This document shows positions 34,101 through 41,349 of a stretch of 64,000 nt of DNA, piece by piece. Positions within the stretch are counted from its first letter, which is position 1. Every line of letters starts with the position of its first letter. The position numbers and the translations under genes were made by a program. The DNA is from Bacteroidales bacterium (GTDB taxonomy: Bacteria; Bacteroidota; Bacteroidia; Bacteroidales; Paludibacteraceae), in the NCBI GenBank assembly GCA_015061165.1, contig SUXC01000002.1, positions 124,001-188,000 on the forward strand, given 5' to 3'. The notes beneath the pieces were generated by a model that ran no database searches, was not told the DNA's origin, and saw nothing but the letters and a program-made list of their open reading frames with translations.

Positions 34101-37045
34101 CTGCAACTCCAGAGCTTGCAACCCATGGGTGGGAAGTAGAGGAATCACCTAATGGGGTTGATTGGAATACCGTATGGAAAACTGGATCATTATCTGCTTC
34201 TTGGAAAACATCTGGCGAGATTGATTTAAGTCCTAATACGCAATATATTCGTTTTAGTTATAAAGGTAACTTCGCGGGCTACCTCCGAAACATCATTATC
34301 AGTTCATTAGAGGGAAATAATTATCTTCGCGCTGAAGAGGGAACCTACCTGAGCCGTGGTGCTAAATGGGGTACGCAAGCTGTAGTGGATCCATTTGGTA
34401 TGGTATGCCGCGTGAGTCACTTCACGGTGGATAACACCAACATCTACACCCGTCTCCAATTTGTGGACAACATGCAGTACCTCTATGAGACTAAGGATAC
34501 CAAAGAAGTCTTCACCGATGCCGAAACAGCGGACAACCCTGCTTATTTGTGGCAAATCAATTCTGACGCAAGTGGTAAGTTTACCGTTCAAAGTGCTAAT
34601 GATTTAGATAATGGCAATCGAGGCAACTATTTTACAATCATAGATAATACCCTTGCCTTCACTTCAGACCCTGCTCAGGCTACTGTTTGGCACATGGAAA
34701 CACCTGCCGAGCACAATAATGTAATTAGGAGCTATATGGATGCTGCAGCTGCCAAAGCAGCAGAAAAAGATTTCGGTTCAAATATCAACACACTGGAGAA
34801 AGTACGAAGCAATCTGTATGTGCAAGACTTCGAAATAACCGAAATCACCGTGCCCGCTGTCGCATTGGCAGAACAAACGGGTGAATACCGCGATGGCATC
34901 AATGGTACCTTTGCTGTCTACGACGATACCATCTCTGGACTCAAACCAGGCTTCTACCGATTGACCGTTAAAGCACTTTACCGCATTTCTGACTCCGAAA
35001 AAGCCCAAGCAGCCAAAACCAATGGGTGGGAAAGTGTATTGGCATATGTCTATGCCAACGATGTAAAGTATCCTATACAATCAGTCTATACATCCTATAA
35101 TGCTGGCAGTTATGATCCGTCCGACGAAATATACGATGGACAATATTACCCTACCCAACTGAATCCTTCAGTTAAGCAGGCTTTCACTCAAGACATCAAC
35201 CGCTATCTCAATGATGTATATGTATATGTTGAGGCAGACCCAGGACAAACCACAGGTACGCTCCGTTACGGCATTAAGAACCCATCTTATGTACCAGGCG
35301 CATGGCTCGCTTATAGCACCGTTACCCTCACGCATTTTGGACGCAAGGAATATATCTTCCAAGGTACTGACTCTCATAATCCTACTGACTGGCACACACC
35401 AGCAAACTGGAACAGAAACGAAGTTCCTAACCAATACCACAACGCGAGAATACAGGCTAACGTTAATATCTCATCACATGCAGAAGTATTTTGTTTGTCC
35501 ATAGACCCTAATACGAAACTCCATATCACCCCTACCGGCGGACTATCCGTAGGCGCAAGAGGTATCCAAGGTGCTGCAACCGATGGCAGCAGCATTGTCC
35601 TTGACATCCTCCAATCGGGTGCTGGCTTCTTGCGCTTCTCACCTGCATACAAAGGCGCTATGCCACGCACCACCGTCAATTATCAGACACGCTCTACCCT
35701 TGACACAGGTGCCAATCGCGATGCTACATGGCAATACTTTGGTGCGCCGGGCAAAGATGTGCAATTCACCGTGGACTATATCACATGGCTCTATCAGTGG
35801 AGCGAACCACAAAACTGGATAAACAAGACAGGTACACTCACCCTCGAACCATTTGCTGGATATGCCATCACCCAATATGGCAAACCCACCTATGCGCTCA
35901 GTGCTGAAGCCATCACCAGTGACCAAACCATCACTCTCACCAAGACTGAGAGCGGAATGAATGGCAACAACCTCTTTGCCAACAGTTACATGGCACCTAT
36001 CGATGCCAAGAACTTCACACCTGAAGACTTTAGCGACTATAATACAGGCAAAGAAGACATCGTAAAAACGTTCTATATCTTCAATTCGGGTTCATGGAAC
36101 GAATGGAACAAATACAACACAGAGCAAAGCAAAGGCTCCAATGGCAATGACGTACCCGGTCAGTATTGCGCGGTACCAGCCTTCTCATCAAAATACATGG
36201 ACAGTGCAGAAATCACCACCTTGCCTCCTATGCAGGGCATATACGTCATCGCCAATACCAACGGAGCACACATCCACCTCAACTACGAAAAGCATGTCTG
36301 GAACGCTGGTACCAATCCTAAGGTTTCGACCGACATGCACGAGCCTATGCGTACTCCACAACGCCTTCAAGCAGAAGAGCAAATGCAGCAAGACAACTTC
36401 CGCCGCATACGCATCCAACTCAATAGTGCCAACAGCGGAGCAGACCGCCTGTATATCATTCAGACAGACGAGACCACCCCTCTGTACGACAATGGCTACG
36501 ATGCACCCAACCAAACGGTGAGTGGACTGACCAATATCTACACCACCGAATCCTTTGGCAAGATGGAAGTATCTTGCTCCAATCGCATTGATAGCATGTA
36601 TATCGGCTTCCAAGCAGGTTCTGATACGCAATATACCCTATCCTTCTCATCGCTTATTGGCGACATGCTCTATCTCGAGGATCTTGAGCAAGACACCATT
36701 GTGGCTATGCAGTCTGACGAACCATACACCTTCCAAGCCGCTCCACAATCGGTTAATGACTATCGCTTCCGCCTGCTCATGCATCCTAAGGGCAACAGCG
36801 ACTCGCCTAACACACCTACAGACACCGAGCAAGCCGACAATATCCGCGTATGGATAAACAACGATATGCTGCATATCATTGGTGCGACGGCCAATACTAA
36901 CATACATATCTACAACATTAGTGGCACATACATCCTGAGCGATATAGTATCCGATAGTCCATACACTTGCAATGTGGCGCACCTACAATCAGGCGTGTAT
37001 CTTATTCGCTTAAACGAGCAAATATACAAGGTTATAAAGAAGTAA
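31157..37045 (+). CDS. Giant T9SS-exported surface protein with type A sorting domain
   Basis: This is a 1962-residue protein. The signal peptide is about residues 1-23 (MKQFLRYILTLVALIMATANIWA). Several beta-rich modules follow, including repeated segments of the form WEVEESPNGVDWN then TQYIRFSYKGNFAGYLRNI (two or three copies in the first half). These are related to the whole of the 37704 gene product. One ATPKTADGYVFEGWKTDP segment resembles bacterial surface repeats. The last 75 residues, ending IHIYNISGTYILSDI then LQSGVYLIRLNEQIYKVIKK, form a clear type A T9SS sorting domain, so the protein is exported by the Por system and anchored or released at the surface. ATG 31157 is taken over TTG 31148. 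No catalytic motif was recognised. Confidence 0.87.
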   Translation: MKQFLRYILTLVALIMATANIWAQNPNYQGGTWYSLYDIEQKNNTTVGTTFCEKAVFAPAESMTFEYKKYSWASINGKLQVQNNVNGNSWSGSKGEVSYSSTSWNTSQTISLDANISHIRYRLSSGTGASVRNHFVKLKKHILLNDNTANGQTWGVSSITLTDNSLATAEGQTSSTAYTIQFRSFLASGNISIESNNPEFHFGKDANGNPVTKIWLGTKDKLCASQSYTGNPGDYWQSRDNFKREIYFSPSVKYNKNNRSTTITISDGTSTAYIYLSAPVIPTYFFKAAAYSSPAEGGSATATFSNGQDNCSVIATNYTTTSMSDTVTFTATPKTADGYVFEGWKTDPASTTFHKQGADKTTIRETITSSALNPNGLASQLTLYAIYSRRYTAKITGSNYTNKLVNDSLKADYQFINTQTAIPTNSEADPFYFKIEHNFTGNDTREDSPRPDEVIAYDPTTNTITALNEGTATITFYQKNTSSHEPVTESFTVQVIKHTPKFTWNTANTPYYYGTSIPNIFSTTNTDIETTFVSDNEAFARIENNTLYIANARETATITVSQPENYKWYGNTEQYPITPVNADNHVPFKIDTEAQYNTLKHHTESGCKWSNNRVKFEQGGFNWNDNYYDIHFEGIPDVVTFDYDADWAATEIEWYVQESNDGINWSDKLGRSTSNSGSASVTLQSSTRYLRFCYSGNLNGYISNIDVTERFQFEATPTAIDFGSKGITYGMQHDTVIFLHANAGRITKAVITGADAKYFNVTPELIPGTGRDCFGNAALEVTFDNLGEDRGATPYNATLVISDNSDKTEDIHIPLTGIRDGKSIPNIIWNPNALPYYFNTTIANIAYSTNRDANCPLTFATTDNTIAEVKNGDLHIYNKGQEVTITVTQPGNADFMPATGTFTFTPCERPNLEVPFRVSQALHAKSVQLGTKSGWYQTDNQIRIASTSFGDGFIWGDDRKRVLITFAGTPDKLYFEYSSSNAATPELATHGWEVEESPNGVDWNTVWKTGSLSASWKTSGEIDLSPNTQYIRFSYKGNFAGYLRNIIISSLEGNNYLRAEEGTYLSRGAKWGTQAVVDPFGMVCRVSHFTVDNTNIYTRLQFVDNMQYLYETKDTKEVFTDAETADNPAYLWQINSDASGKFTVQSANDLDNGNRGNYFTIIDNTLAFTSDPAQATVWHMETPAEHNNVIRSYMDAAAAKAAEKDFGSNINTLEKVRSNLYVQDFEITEITVPAVALAEQTGEYRDGINGTFAVYDDTISGLKPGFYRLTVKALYRISDSEKAQAAKTNGWESVLAYVYANDVKYPIQSVYTSYNAGSYDPSDEIYDGQYYPTQLNPSVKQAFTQDINRYLNDVYVYVEADPGQTTGTLRYGIKNPSYVPGAWLAYSTVTLTHFGRKEYIFQGTDSHNPTDWHTPANWNRNEVPNQYHNARIQANVNISSHAEVFCLSIDPNTKLHITPTGGLSVGARGIQGAATDGSSIVLDILQSGAGFLRFSPAYKGAMPRTTVNYQTRSTLDTGANRDATWQYFGAPGKDVQFTVDYITWLYQWSEPQNWINKTGTLTLEPFAGYAITQYGKPTYALSAEAITSDQTITLTKTESGMNGNNLFANSYMAPIDAKNFTPEDFSDYNTGKEDIVKTFYIFNSGSWNEWNKYNTEQSKGSNGNDVPGQYCAVPAFSSKYMDSAEITTLPPMQGIYVIANTNGAHIHLNYEKHVWNAGTNPKVSTDMHEPMRTPQRLQAEEQMQQDNFRRIRIQLNSANSGADRLYIIQTDETTPLYDNGYDAPNQTVSGLTNIYTTESFGKMEVSCSNRIDSMYIGFQAGSDTQYTLSFSSLIGDMLYLEDLEQDTIVAMQSDEPYTFQAAPQSVNDYRFRLLMHPKGNSDSPNTPTDTEQADNIRVWINNDMLHIIGATANTNIHIYNISGTYILSDIVSDSPYTCNVAHLQSGVYLIRLNEQIYKVIKK

Positions 37046-37092
37046 TTAAGGAGTACAAGATAAGATTAAGGAGTACAAGATAAGAGTAAGGT
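37046..37092. repeat. Tandem duplication after the T9SS gene
   Basis: ATTAAGGAGTACAAGATAAG occurs twice in tandem (22-bp period) directly after the stop codon, followed by a third partial unit. Confidence 0.8.
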
Positions 37093-37114
37093 AATATCCA
37101 TTAGGCTGTTTGAT

Positions 37115-37582
37115 TTGAAAAGAATATACATCATATTATTATTGCTATGTCCGATGATACATACATCATCGATTATGGCGCAACTCTTCACGACTTCCTC
37201 TTCTTCACTCCATTCGTATGGAGGCGGAAGTAGTGCAGGTGTTTCTGCACCTACTTTCTCAGGCAGTAGTTCTTTTATGCAATCCAATAGCCGTTTCTCT
37301 ACTTCTACCACTATCAGTTCGTATTCTACTGCTCCCATACATATTGCCAATGGCACCATAAAAACGGTGGCTTCCACATTGGAAGGAGGAATCTTATCCG
37401 ATGAAACAGGATTCATCCCTACCGCACCACAAACCAACACTACCACCACCAATAACAATGGTACCATTGCCCCACCCGAGTTTGCCCCTCTACACTTGGA
37501 TTGGGATGCCCTACTCTTTATCTTCCTACTCCTTATCCCTTACCTTTATCGGGTGGATAAGCGGAGGATAAGCGGTGAATGA
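37115..37582 (+). CDS. Small Ser/Thr-rich exported membrane protein
   Basis: This is a 155-residue protein of no recognised family. It has a signal peptide (MKRIYIILLLLCPMIHTSSIMA), a Ser/Thr/Gly-rich middle (about residues 25-120), and one C-terminal membrane segment (ALLFIFLLLIPYLY) followed by the basic tail RVDKRRISGE. The likely start is TTG 37115; no ATG gives the signal peptide. It lies 70 bp after the giant T9SS gene on the same strand and may be expressed with it. The last codons lie in a GGTGGATAAGCGG tandem repeat that also occurs at 56318, so the tail sequence may be repeat-derived. Confidence 0.55.
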   Translation: MKRIYIILLLLCPMIHTSSIMAQLFTTSSSSLHSYGGGSSAGVSAPTFSGSSSFMQSNSRFSTSTTISSYSTAPIHIANGTIKTVASTLEGGILSDETGFIPTAPQTNTTTTNNNGTIAPPEFAPLHLDWDALLFIFLLLIPYLYRVDKRRISGE

Positions 37583-37649
37583 GCATCAAAAATTAGCATA
37601 AAAAATTAGCATAAAACAGAGCACTAAATTAAAAAACGAGAATAAAATA

Positions 37650-37679
37650 ATAGGGCGTATCCGTAGTGATACGCCCTAT
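37650..37679. terminator. Terminator between convergent genes
   Basis: A perfect 12-bp stem, ATAGGGCGTATC / GATACGCCCTAT, with loop CGTAGT. It is followed on the minus strand by a T-rich stretch and lies 25 bp after the 37704 gene stop. Confidence 0.8.
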
Positions 37680-37703
37680 CTCTTACTATTTCAGTATTCG
37701 ATA

Positions 37704-38321
37704 TTATTCTACCATTCTGCCCAAACAGTCATACATTTGATTATCTTTCAATATATAAATCTGTCCGTTCCTCATTACCTTCACGGCTTTGCTCTGTGGA
37801 GCGAGCAAGTCTTCTACTCCTGTTTCCACCACTTCGCCATACACGGTCAAATCCTGTACACATCCCGCAAAGTTACCACTATACAGTACTTTCACATATC
37901 GCGTATCAGCTGACAGTACTACATCAATATCGTTGTTCTTGCTGTTAGAAGACCACACTTCCGTAAAAGTATCATTGTCTGCACTTGCTGACACTGAGAA
38001 CAACACACCAGTAGCACCATTATTCGTGCCTGCTGTATCACGAGTTTTTGTAGTAGCAGTCATACGAGTGGGTACAGCATCATCAGCCAACGCTATCACT
38101 ACATATTTATCACTATAATCAAAACCGCCCAAACCATTATCTCCCAAGCAGATTCCGTGCTTGCTCGACCATTCATTAGAACCTTTTGAAGCAACAATCG
38201 TTGTCTCATTATTCCAATCTGCTTCAGCAAAAGGAACATTATAGGCTAACTCAGCCATTGCCATACTTGGCACTACTACACTCGCAACGAGTGCAAAAAA
38301 ACGTGTAAAATTCTTTCTCAT
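37704..38321 (-). CDS. Small secreted beta-sandwich protein with short NGQ tail
   Basis: This is a 205-residue protein with a signal peptide ending AMA. One beta-sandwich domain (residues about 24-165) ends in ADTRYVKVLYSGNFAGCVQD, matching the TQYIRFSYKGNFAGYLRN repeats of the 1962-residue protein. The last residues KVMRNGQIYILKDNQMYD then CLGRMVE match the tail of the 874-residue protein (ENGQLMIIRGENVYNVLG). This tail may be a shortened sorting or anchoring signal; that is inference. It has its own promoter (TAACTTTG at 38357-38350) and terminator, so it is a single-gene unit. The ligand is unknown. Confidence 0.7.
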   Translation of the reverse strand: MRKNFTRFFALVASVVVPSMAMAELAYNVPFAEADWNNETTIVASKGSNEWSSKHGICLGDNGLGGFDYSDKYVVIALADDAVPTRMTATTKTRDTAGTNNGATGVLFSVSASADNDTFTEVWSSNSKNNDIDVVLSADTRYVKVLYSGNFAGCVQDLTVYGEVVETGVEDLLAPQSKAVKVMRNGQIYILKDNQMYDCLGRMVE

Positions 38322-38349
38322 ACCTAATACTATATTCTTAAATTTGGTG

Positions 38350-38381
38350 CAAAGTTAATACAATTCTTTGGACTAAGCAAA
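38350..38381 (-). promoter_or_regulatory. Promoter of the 205-residue secreted protein gene
   Basis: On the minus strand: TTTG at 38381-38378, 20 nt, then TAACTTTG at 38357-38350. Confidence 0.8.
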
Positions 38382-38440
38382 TCTTGTGGCTATTTTGCGC
38401 TCAATTATTAAGAATTGCTATATTATTCACAATTTTCATA

Positions 38441-38493
38441 CCACCCTACACACAACCCTATACTACCCTATACAACCCTATACAACCCTACAC
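38441..38493. repeat. CCCTACACCA word repeat, intergenic copy
   Basis: Words CCACCCTACACACAACCC, TATACAACCC and CTACACC in tandem. It is the same family as the two in-frame insertions in the U32 gene at 14368 and 15091. Confidence 0.75.
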
Positions 38494-38514
38494 CAAATCA
38501 CATAGCCAAGCGTC

Positions 38515-38551
38515 CGTCCTCCCCTCCCTTTAGGGAGGGGGCAGGGGGTAG
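38515..38551. repeat. CCCTCCCTTTAGGGAGGG hairpin
   Basis: A near-perfect inverted repeat CCCCTCCC-TTTA-GGGAGGGG followed by GCAGGGGGTAGG. This kind of hairpin is widely dispersed in Bacteroidota intergenic DNA. A looser relative starts at 56166. Confidence 0.7.
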
Positions 38552-38562
38552 GCTTACACAAC

Positions 38563-38596
38563 AAAAAAAGCACACCTCATCGGTATGCTTTTTTCT
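38563..38596 (-). terminator. Terminator after rpsU
   Basis: On the minus strand: A-run, GCATACC, loop GATGA, GGTGTGC, then a seven-T run. It lies just after the rpsU stop. Confidence 0.85.
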
Positions 38597-38617
38597 TTAT
38601 CTTCGCTTACTTACGAA

Positions 38618-38812
38618 TTACTCGCCATCATGAGCATGCAAAGATTGCACATAGATAGCGTGCATCATTTTCTCACGCTTAATCTCAGATGGTTTTGAGA
38701 ATTGCTGACGACGACGCAGTTCTTTTACCACACCTGTCTTGTCAAATTTGCGTTTGAATTTCTTAATCGCGCGCTCGATGTTCTCGCCTTCTTTTACTGG
38801 TACAATGATCAT
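38618..38812 (-). CDS. rpsU: Ribosomal protein bS21
   Basis: This is a 64-residue basic protein beginning MIIVPVKEGENIERAIKKFK, the standard Bacteroidota bS21 start, and ending VQSLHAHDGE. bS21 binds the small subunit near the 3' end of 16S rRNA. In Bacteroidota it helps hide the anti-Shine-Dalgarno sequence. ATG 38812 is chosen because it gives the family N-terminus; an in-frame GTG at 38821 lies inside the ribosome binding site. Unlike every other gene in the window it has a full-length Shine-Dalgarno sequence. No TAnnTTTG promoter was found between it and the tRNA-Leu terminator upstream. A hairpin-rich leader lies at 38828-38900. Confidence 0.95.
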   Translation of the reverse strand: MIIVPVKEGENIERAIKKFKRKFDKTGVVKELRRRQQFSKPSEIKREKMMHAIYVQSLHAHDGE

Positions 38813-38818
38813 TGCATA

Positions 38819-38827
38819 CACCTCCTT
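38819..38827 (-). promoter_or_regulatory. Extended Shine-Dalgarno sequence of rpsU
   Basis: AAGGAGGTG, nine bases complementary to the 16S 3' end, stands six bases before the ATG. Work in Flavobacterium has shown that bS21 occludes the anti-SD in this phylum and that a strong SD lets rpsU sense bS21 shortage. This site fits that autoregulation. Confidence 0.85.
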
Positions 38828-38968
38828 CTCTTGTTCTCTCCAGGCAGTCAGCCCGTTCCGAGTGATAGCGGATGTTTAAGTCTCCCGCCTGACCTTTTTA
38901 TGGGTTAATATACTTATTACTCTATTCTGCTCTAACAACCAACACACTGCTGCCTTTCTGCTTCCTTG

Positions 38969-39033
38969 GCGCGCAAGGATGTTGATTTGCAGCGGGGTCC
39001 CCGAAAATCTGCAGATTTTGGGGTGCTCTGCAA
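38969..39033. repeat. Nested hairpin with GGGGTCCCCG core
   Basis: A hairpin GCGCAA-GGATGTTGAT-TTGC (38971-38990) shares bases with an outer stem TTGCAG/CTGCAA (38987-38992, 39028-39033). Inside that lies a near-perfect palindrome CCCCGAAAATCT / AGATTTTGGGG (38999-39023). A copy of the GCGGGGTCCCCGA ... GGGGTGCT frame with a different interior is at 30046-30100. Confidence 0.75.
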
Positions 39034-39054
39034 TGTTGTTGATGTTGTCTTTAT

Positions 39055-39096
39055 TTTAGAAAAAAAGACCACCTAACATTTGTTAGGCGGTCTTTG
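39055..39096 (-). terminator. Terminator of tRNA-Leu
   Basis: On the minus strand: AAAGACCGCCTAACA, loop AATG or similar, TTAGGTGGTC, then a seven-T run, directly after the tRNA 3' end. Confidence 0.9.
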
Positions 39097-39180
39097 TACC
39101 CAGAGCCGGGGTCGAACCGGCACAGGGGTGAACCTACTGGTGTTTGAGACCAGCGCGTCTACCGATTCCGCCATCTGGGC
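39097..39180 (-). tRNA. tRNA-Leu (CAA)
   Basis: An 84-nt tRNA with a long variable arm. The acceptor stem is GCCCAGA paired with TCTGGGT, with discriminator A. The D-arm has GGCGGAATCGGTAGACGC, the anticodon stem-loop is CTGGT-CTCAAAC-ACCAG (anticodon CAA, reading UUG), and the T-arm has GGTTCGACCCC. CCA is not encoded. The class II variable arm and the A discriminator identify leucine. Confidence 0.96.
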
Positions 39181-39203
39181 CTGCTCTTTTTCAAAAGCGA
39201 CTG

Positions 39204-39235
39204 CAAAGGTACTGCTTTTTTTTGATATGACCAAA
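39204..39235 (-). promoter_or_regulatory. Promoter of tRNA-Leu
   Basis: On the minus strand: TTTG at 39235-39232, 20 nt, then TACCTTTG at 39211-39204. It lies 23 bp before the tRNA. Confidence 0.85.
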
Positions 39236-39283
39236 TATATTTGCAAAAAAAAGCATTTTTCTATAAAAAAAGTGCATTTTATA

Positions 39284-39375
39284 GGCTAAAGATTAAAGGT
39301 TAGAGGCTAAAGGTTGGTAACATGCGGCTTTGCCGCTACTTATCGCCTTATCGCCTCATCACCTCATCGCCTTAC
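39284..39375. repeat. Composite repeat downstream of yqeY
   Basis: Order on the plus strand: words GGCTAAAG/AAAGGTTAGAGG (39284-39317), hairpin GCGGC-TTT-GCCGC (39324-39336), then words TATCGCCT/CATCGCCT up to the yqeY stop. The composite recurs at 39835-39931 with hairpin GCGGC-AAA-GCCGC. Confidence 0.8.
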
Positions 39376-39824
39376 TGCGCCAGCAGTTGGCGTACCATCA
39401 TATTGATGGTCTTGCCTTCGGCTTTTCCTGCCAATTGTTTGGTAGCCACGCCCATCACTTTGCCCATGTCTTGTGGACCAGTAGCGCCCACCTGAGCAAT
39501 GATACCCGTCAGCACTTCGCGCAACTCATCTTCGCTCATCATGGCTGGCAGATAACGCTCAATAATAGCACATTGTGCCATCTCATCATCAGCCAACTCA
39601 GGGCGATTAGCCTGACGGAACAACTCGGCTGCCTCCTTGCGTTGCTTCACCATCTTTTGTAGAATTTGCAACGCACGGTCATCATGCAACTCGCCATCAC
39701 CGCCTTTGGCGGTCTTAGCTTCCAAAAACTCTTTCTTTATACCGCGTAGCGCGTCCAACGCTACTTTATCCTTTGCGAGCATCGCTTTCTTGATGTCCTC
39801 GCTAATCTGTTCGAAAAGATTCAT
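39372..39824 (-). CDS. GatB/YqeY domain protein
   Basis: This is a 150-residue protein of the YqeY family (MNLFEQISEDIKKAMLAKDK, then LDALRGIKKEFLEAKTAKGG; C-terminal DMGKVMGVATKQLAGKAEGK). The family shares its helical C-terminal domain with the tRNA-binding tail of GatB, so an RNA-related role is often assumed but not shown. The length is normal. On each side lies one copy of the same composite repeat (39284-39375 and 39835-39931), in the same direction. No clear promoter was found within the upstream repeat, so it may be read from nhaD. Confidence 0.9.
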   Translation of the reverse strand: MNLFEQISEDIKKAMLAKDKVALDALRGIKKEFLEAKTAKGGDGELHDDRALQILQKMVKQRKEAAELFRQANRPELADDEMAQCAIIERYLPAMMSEDELREVLTGIIAQVGATGPQDMGKVMGVATKQLAGKAEGKTINMMVRQLLAQ

Positions 39825-39834
39825 ATTATTTTAA

Positions 39835-39931
39835 TTTAAAGGTTAAAGGTTAGAGGTTAAAGGCTGGGGCATGCGGCAAAGCCGCTCTTTATTGCCTCTC
39901 GCCTAATAGCCTTTCGCCTCGTCGCCTAATT
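39835..39931. repeat. Composite repeat downstream of nhaD
   Basis: Words AAAGGTTAAAGG/TTAGAGG, hairpin GCGGC-AAA-GCCGC (39873-39885), then words TCTCGCCTAATAGCCT/GTCGCCTAAT up to the nhaD stop codon. It parallels the element at 39284-39375. Confidence 0.8.
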
Positions 39932-41252
39932 ACAAGAATATCAACTGCACCAAGATATAGACTGGCAACAGCACAATCAACGAGAACTTCAGCATATAGC
40001 CAAAGAACGATGGCATCTTGATGCCGTTCTCCTCTGCGATGGCTTTCACCATGAAGTTTGGTCCATTACCGATATAGGTCATAGCACCAAAGAATACCGA
40101 GCCAAGGCAAATAGCCTCCAATAAAATCTCAGGAATACCAGCCATCATCTCTCCGCCAAAGACAGCCATTTGGTCAGGTGTTAAACCCGTAGCGACGCTG
40201 TGGAATGCTACCGCTGTTGGGGTATTATCCAAGAATGAGGACAACAGACCTGTCGAATAATAGAACTGCCATGTCGCATCCAATCCGAGCGAAGCTGCAT
40301 TCACATTCAGATATGCTAAGGCAGGAGTCATGGTCGTGAAGATACCCAAGAATAGCACTGCCACCTCAATAATAGGTGCCCATGAGAACTTATTCAGTCC
40401 ATAACGCACTTTGCGTTTGGTGGTATAGAGCGACATAAAAGTCAATGACAACAATACCAACTCACGCAAGTAACGCAACCACATAGGTGACTTAGGATCT
40501 GCCATCTCAGGAATCATACCCGAGTTAATAAAAGCCACTGCCAGCACAATACCTACCAGATAAATAAAATTGTGCTTACCTTTGAACACGAGTGGTTGTT
40601 GTTGTTCGTGATCAGCTTGTAGCGCATGCGCGTGCTCCCTCTTATAATAATAGGTATCCAGCAAATAGTATATAGCCATCAGCAATGCTCCTGTGAACAA
40701 CCATGGTCCCCACATCGATGCAAACCATGTAAACTCTGCGCCACGCAAAAAGAGCATAAACAATGGAGGATCACCCAGCGGAGTGAGCAAGCCACCGCAG
40801 TTAGCGCACAACGCTATGAAAAACAACACAGTATGCACCTTGTGTTCGCGTTGCTGATTGGTGGTCAAGAGCGGACGAATCAGCAGCATCGCAGCACCCG
40901 TTGTACCCATGATACTGGCCAATATCCATCCCAAACCTAAGAAACTGGTGTTTATCCATGGCGTAGCTTTGATGTCGCCTGAAAGGTGAATACCTCCTGT
41001 TACGACATACAACGCCAACAACAAAATAATAAAAGGAATATAATCGCCAAAGAGTTGGTGCTCCAACTCGTGCAACATACCTCCCATAATCAGACACACG
41101 GCCGTTGGCACACCCAAAAAGATAGCCACAGTCAGTTTGTGTTTGTTACTCTCCCACCATTCTTCTGCAATCAGTGGGGCCACCGCAATGGTCAATAGCA
41201 TCAATCCAAAAGGAATCATGCTCCATGCACTATGTACTAATTGTTGCATCAT
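39930..41252 (-). CDS. nhaD: NhaD-type sodium:proton antiporter
   Basis: This is a 440-residue membrane protein of the ion transporter superfamily, with about eleven to twelve hydrophobic segments (for example MIPFGLMLLTIAVAPLIA and TVAIFLGVPTAVCLIMGG). NhaD-family features are CANCGGLLTPLGDPPLFMLF and, near the end, SFLDNTPTAVAFHSVATG and YIGNGPNFMVKAIAEENG. These antiporters exchange cytoplasmic sodium for protons. The first two codons are both ATG (41252 and 41249); either may be used. It lies downstream of lepA across a gap of about 100 bp made of GGCTAG words. An arsenite or organic acid specificity cannot be fully excluded. Confidence 0.87.
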   Translation of the reverse strand: MMQQLVHSAWSMIPFGLMLLTIAVAPLIAEEWWESNKHKLTVAIFLGVPTAVCLIMGGMLHELEHQLFGDYIPFIILLLALYVVTGGIHLSGDIKATPWINTSFLGLGWILASIMGTTGAAMLLIRPLLTTNQQREHKVHTVLFFIALCANCGGLLTPLGDPPLFMLFLRGAEFTWFASMWGPWLFTGALLMAIYYLLDTYYYKREHAHALQADHEQQQPLVFKGKHNFIYLVGIVLAVAFINSGMIPEMADPKSPMWLRYLRELVLLSLTFMSLYTTKRKVRYGLNKFSWAPIIEVAVLFLGIFTTMTPALAYLNVNAASLGLDATWQFYYSTGLLSSFLDNTPTAVAFHSVATGLTPDQMAVFGGEMMAGIPEILLEAICLGSVFFGAMTYIGNGPNFMVKAIAEENGIKMPSFFGYMLKFSLIVLLPVYILVQLIFL

Positions 41253-41282
41253 ATATTTTTATTTTTTTCTATTTATCTTAGT

Positions 41283-41338
41283 TGGGCTAGTCATACTAGG
41301 TAAACTAGTTCGGCTAGCGGGGCTAGCAGGGCTAGTTA
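41283..41338. repeat. GGCTAG word repeat between lepA and nhaD
   Basis: Seven or so spaced GGCTAG, GCTAG or CTAG words within 56 bp (GGGCTAGTCATACTAG, CGGCTAGCGGGGCTAGC and so on). It lies in the 97-bp gap between the lepA stop and the nhaD start. Confidence 0.65.
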
Positions 41339-41349
41339 ATCTATCTTGT

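Noticed and set aside
36188..36631. 147-codon minus-strand frame inside the 1962-residue gene
   Set aside because: Antisense shadow of a continuous coding region with a signal peptide and sorting domain.
38819..38821. GTG at 38821 as start of rpsU
   Set aside because: It falls inside the Shine-Dalgarno sequence and gives a non-family N-terminus; ATG 38812 gives MIIVPVKEG as in relatives.
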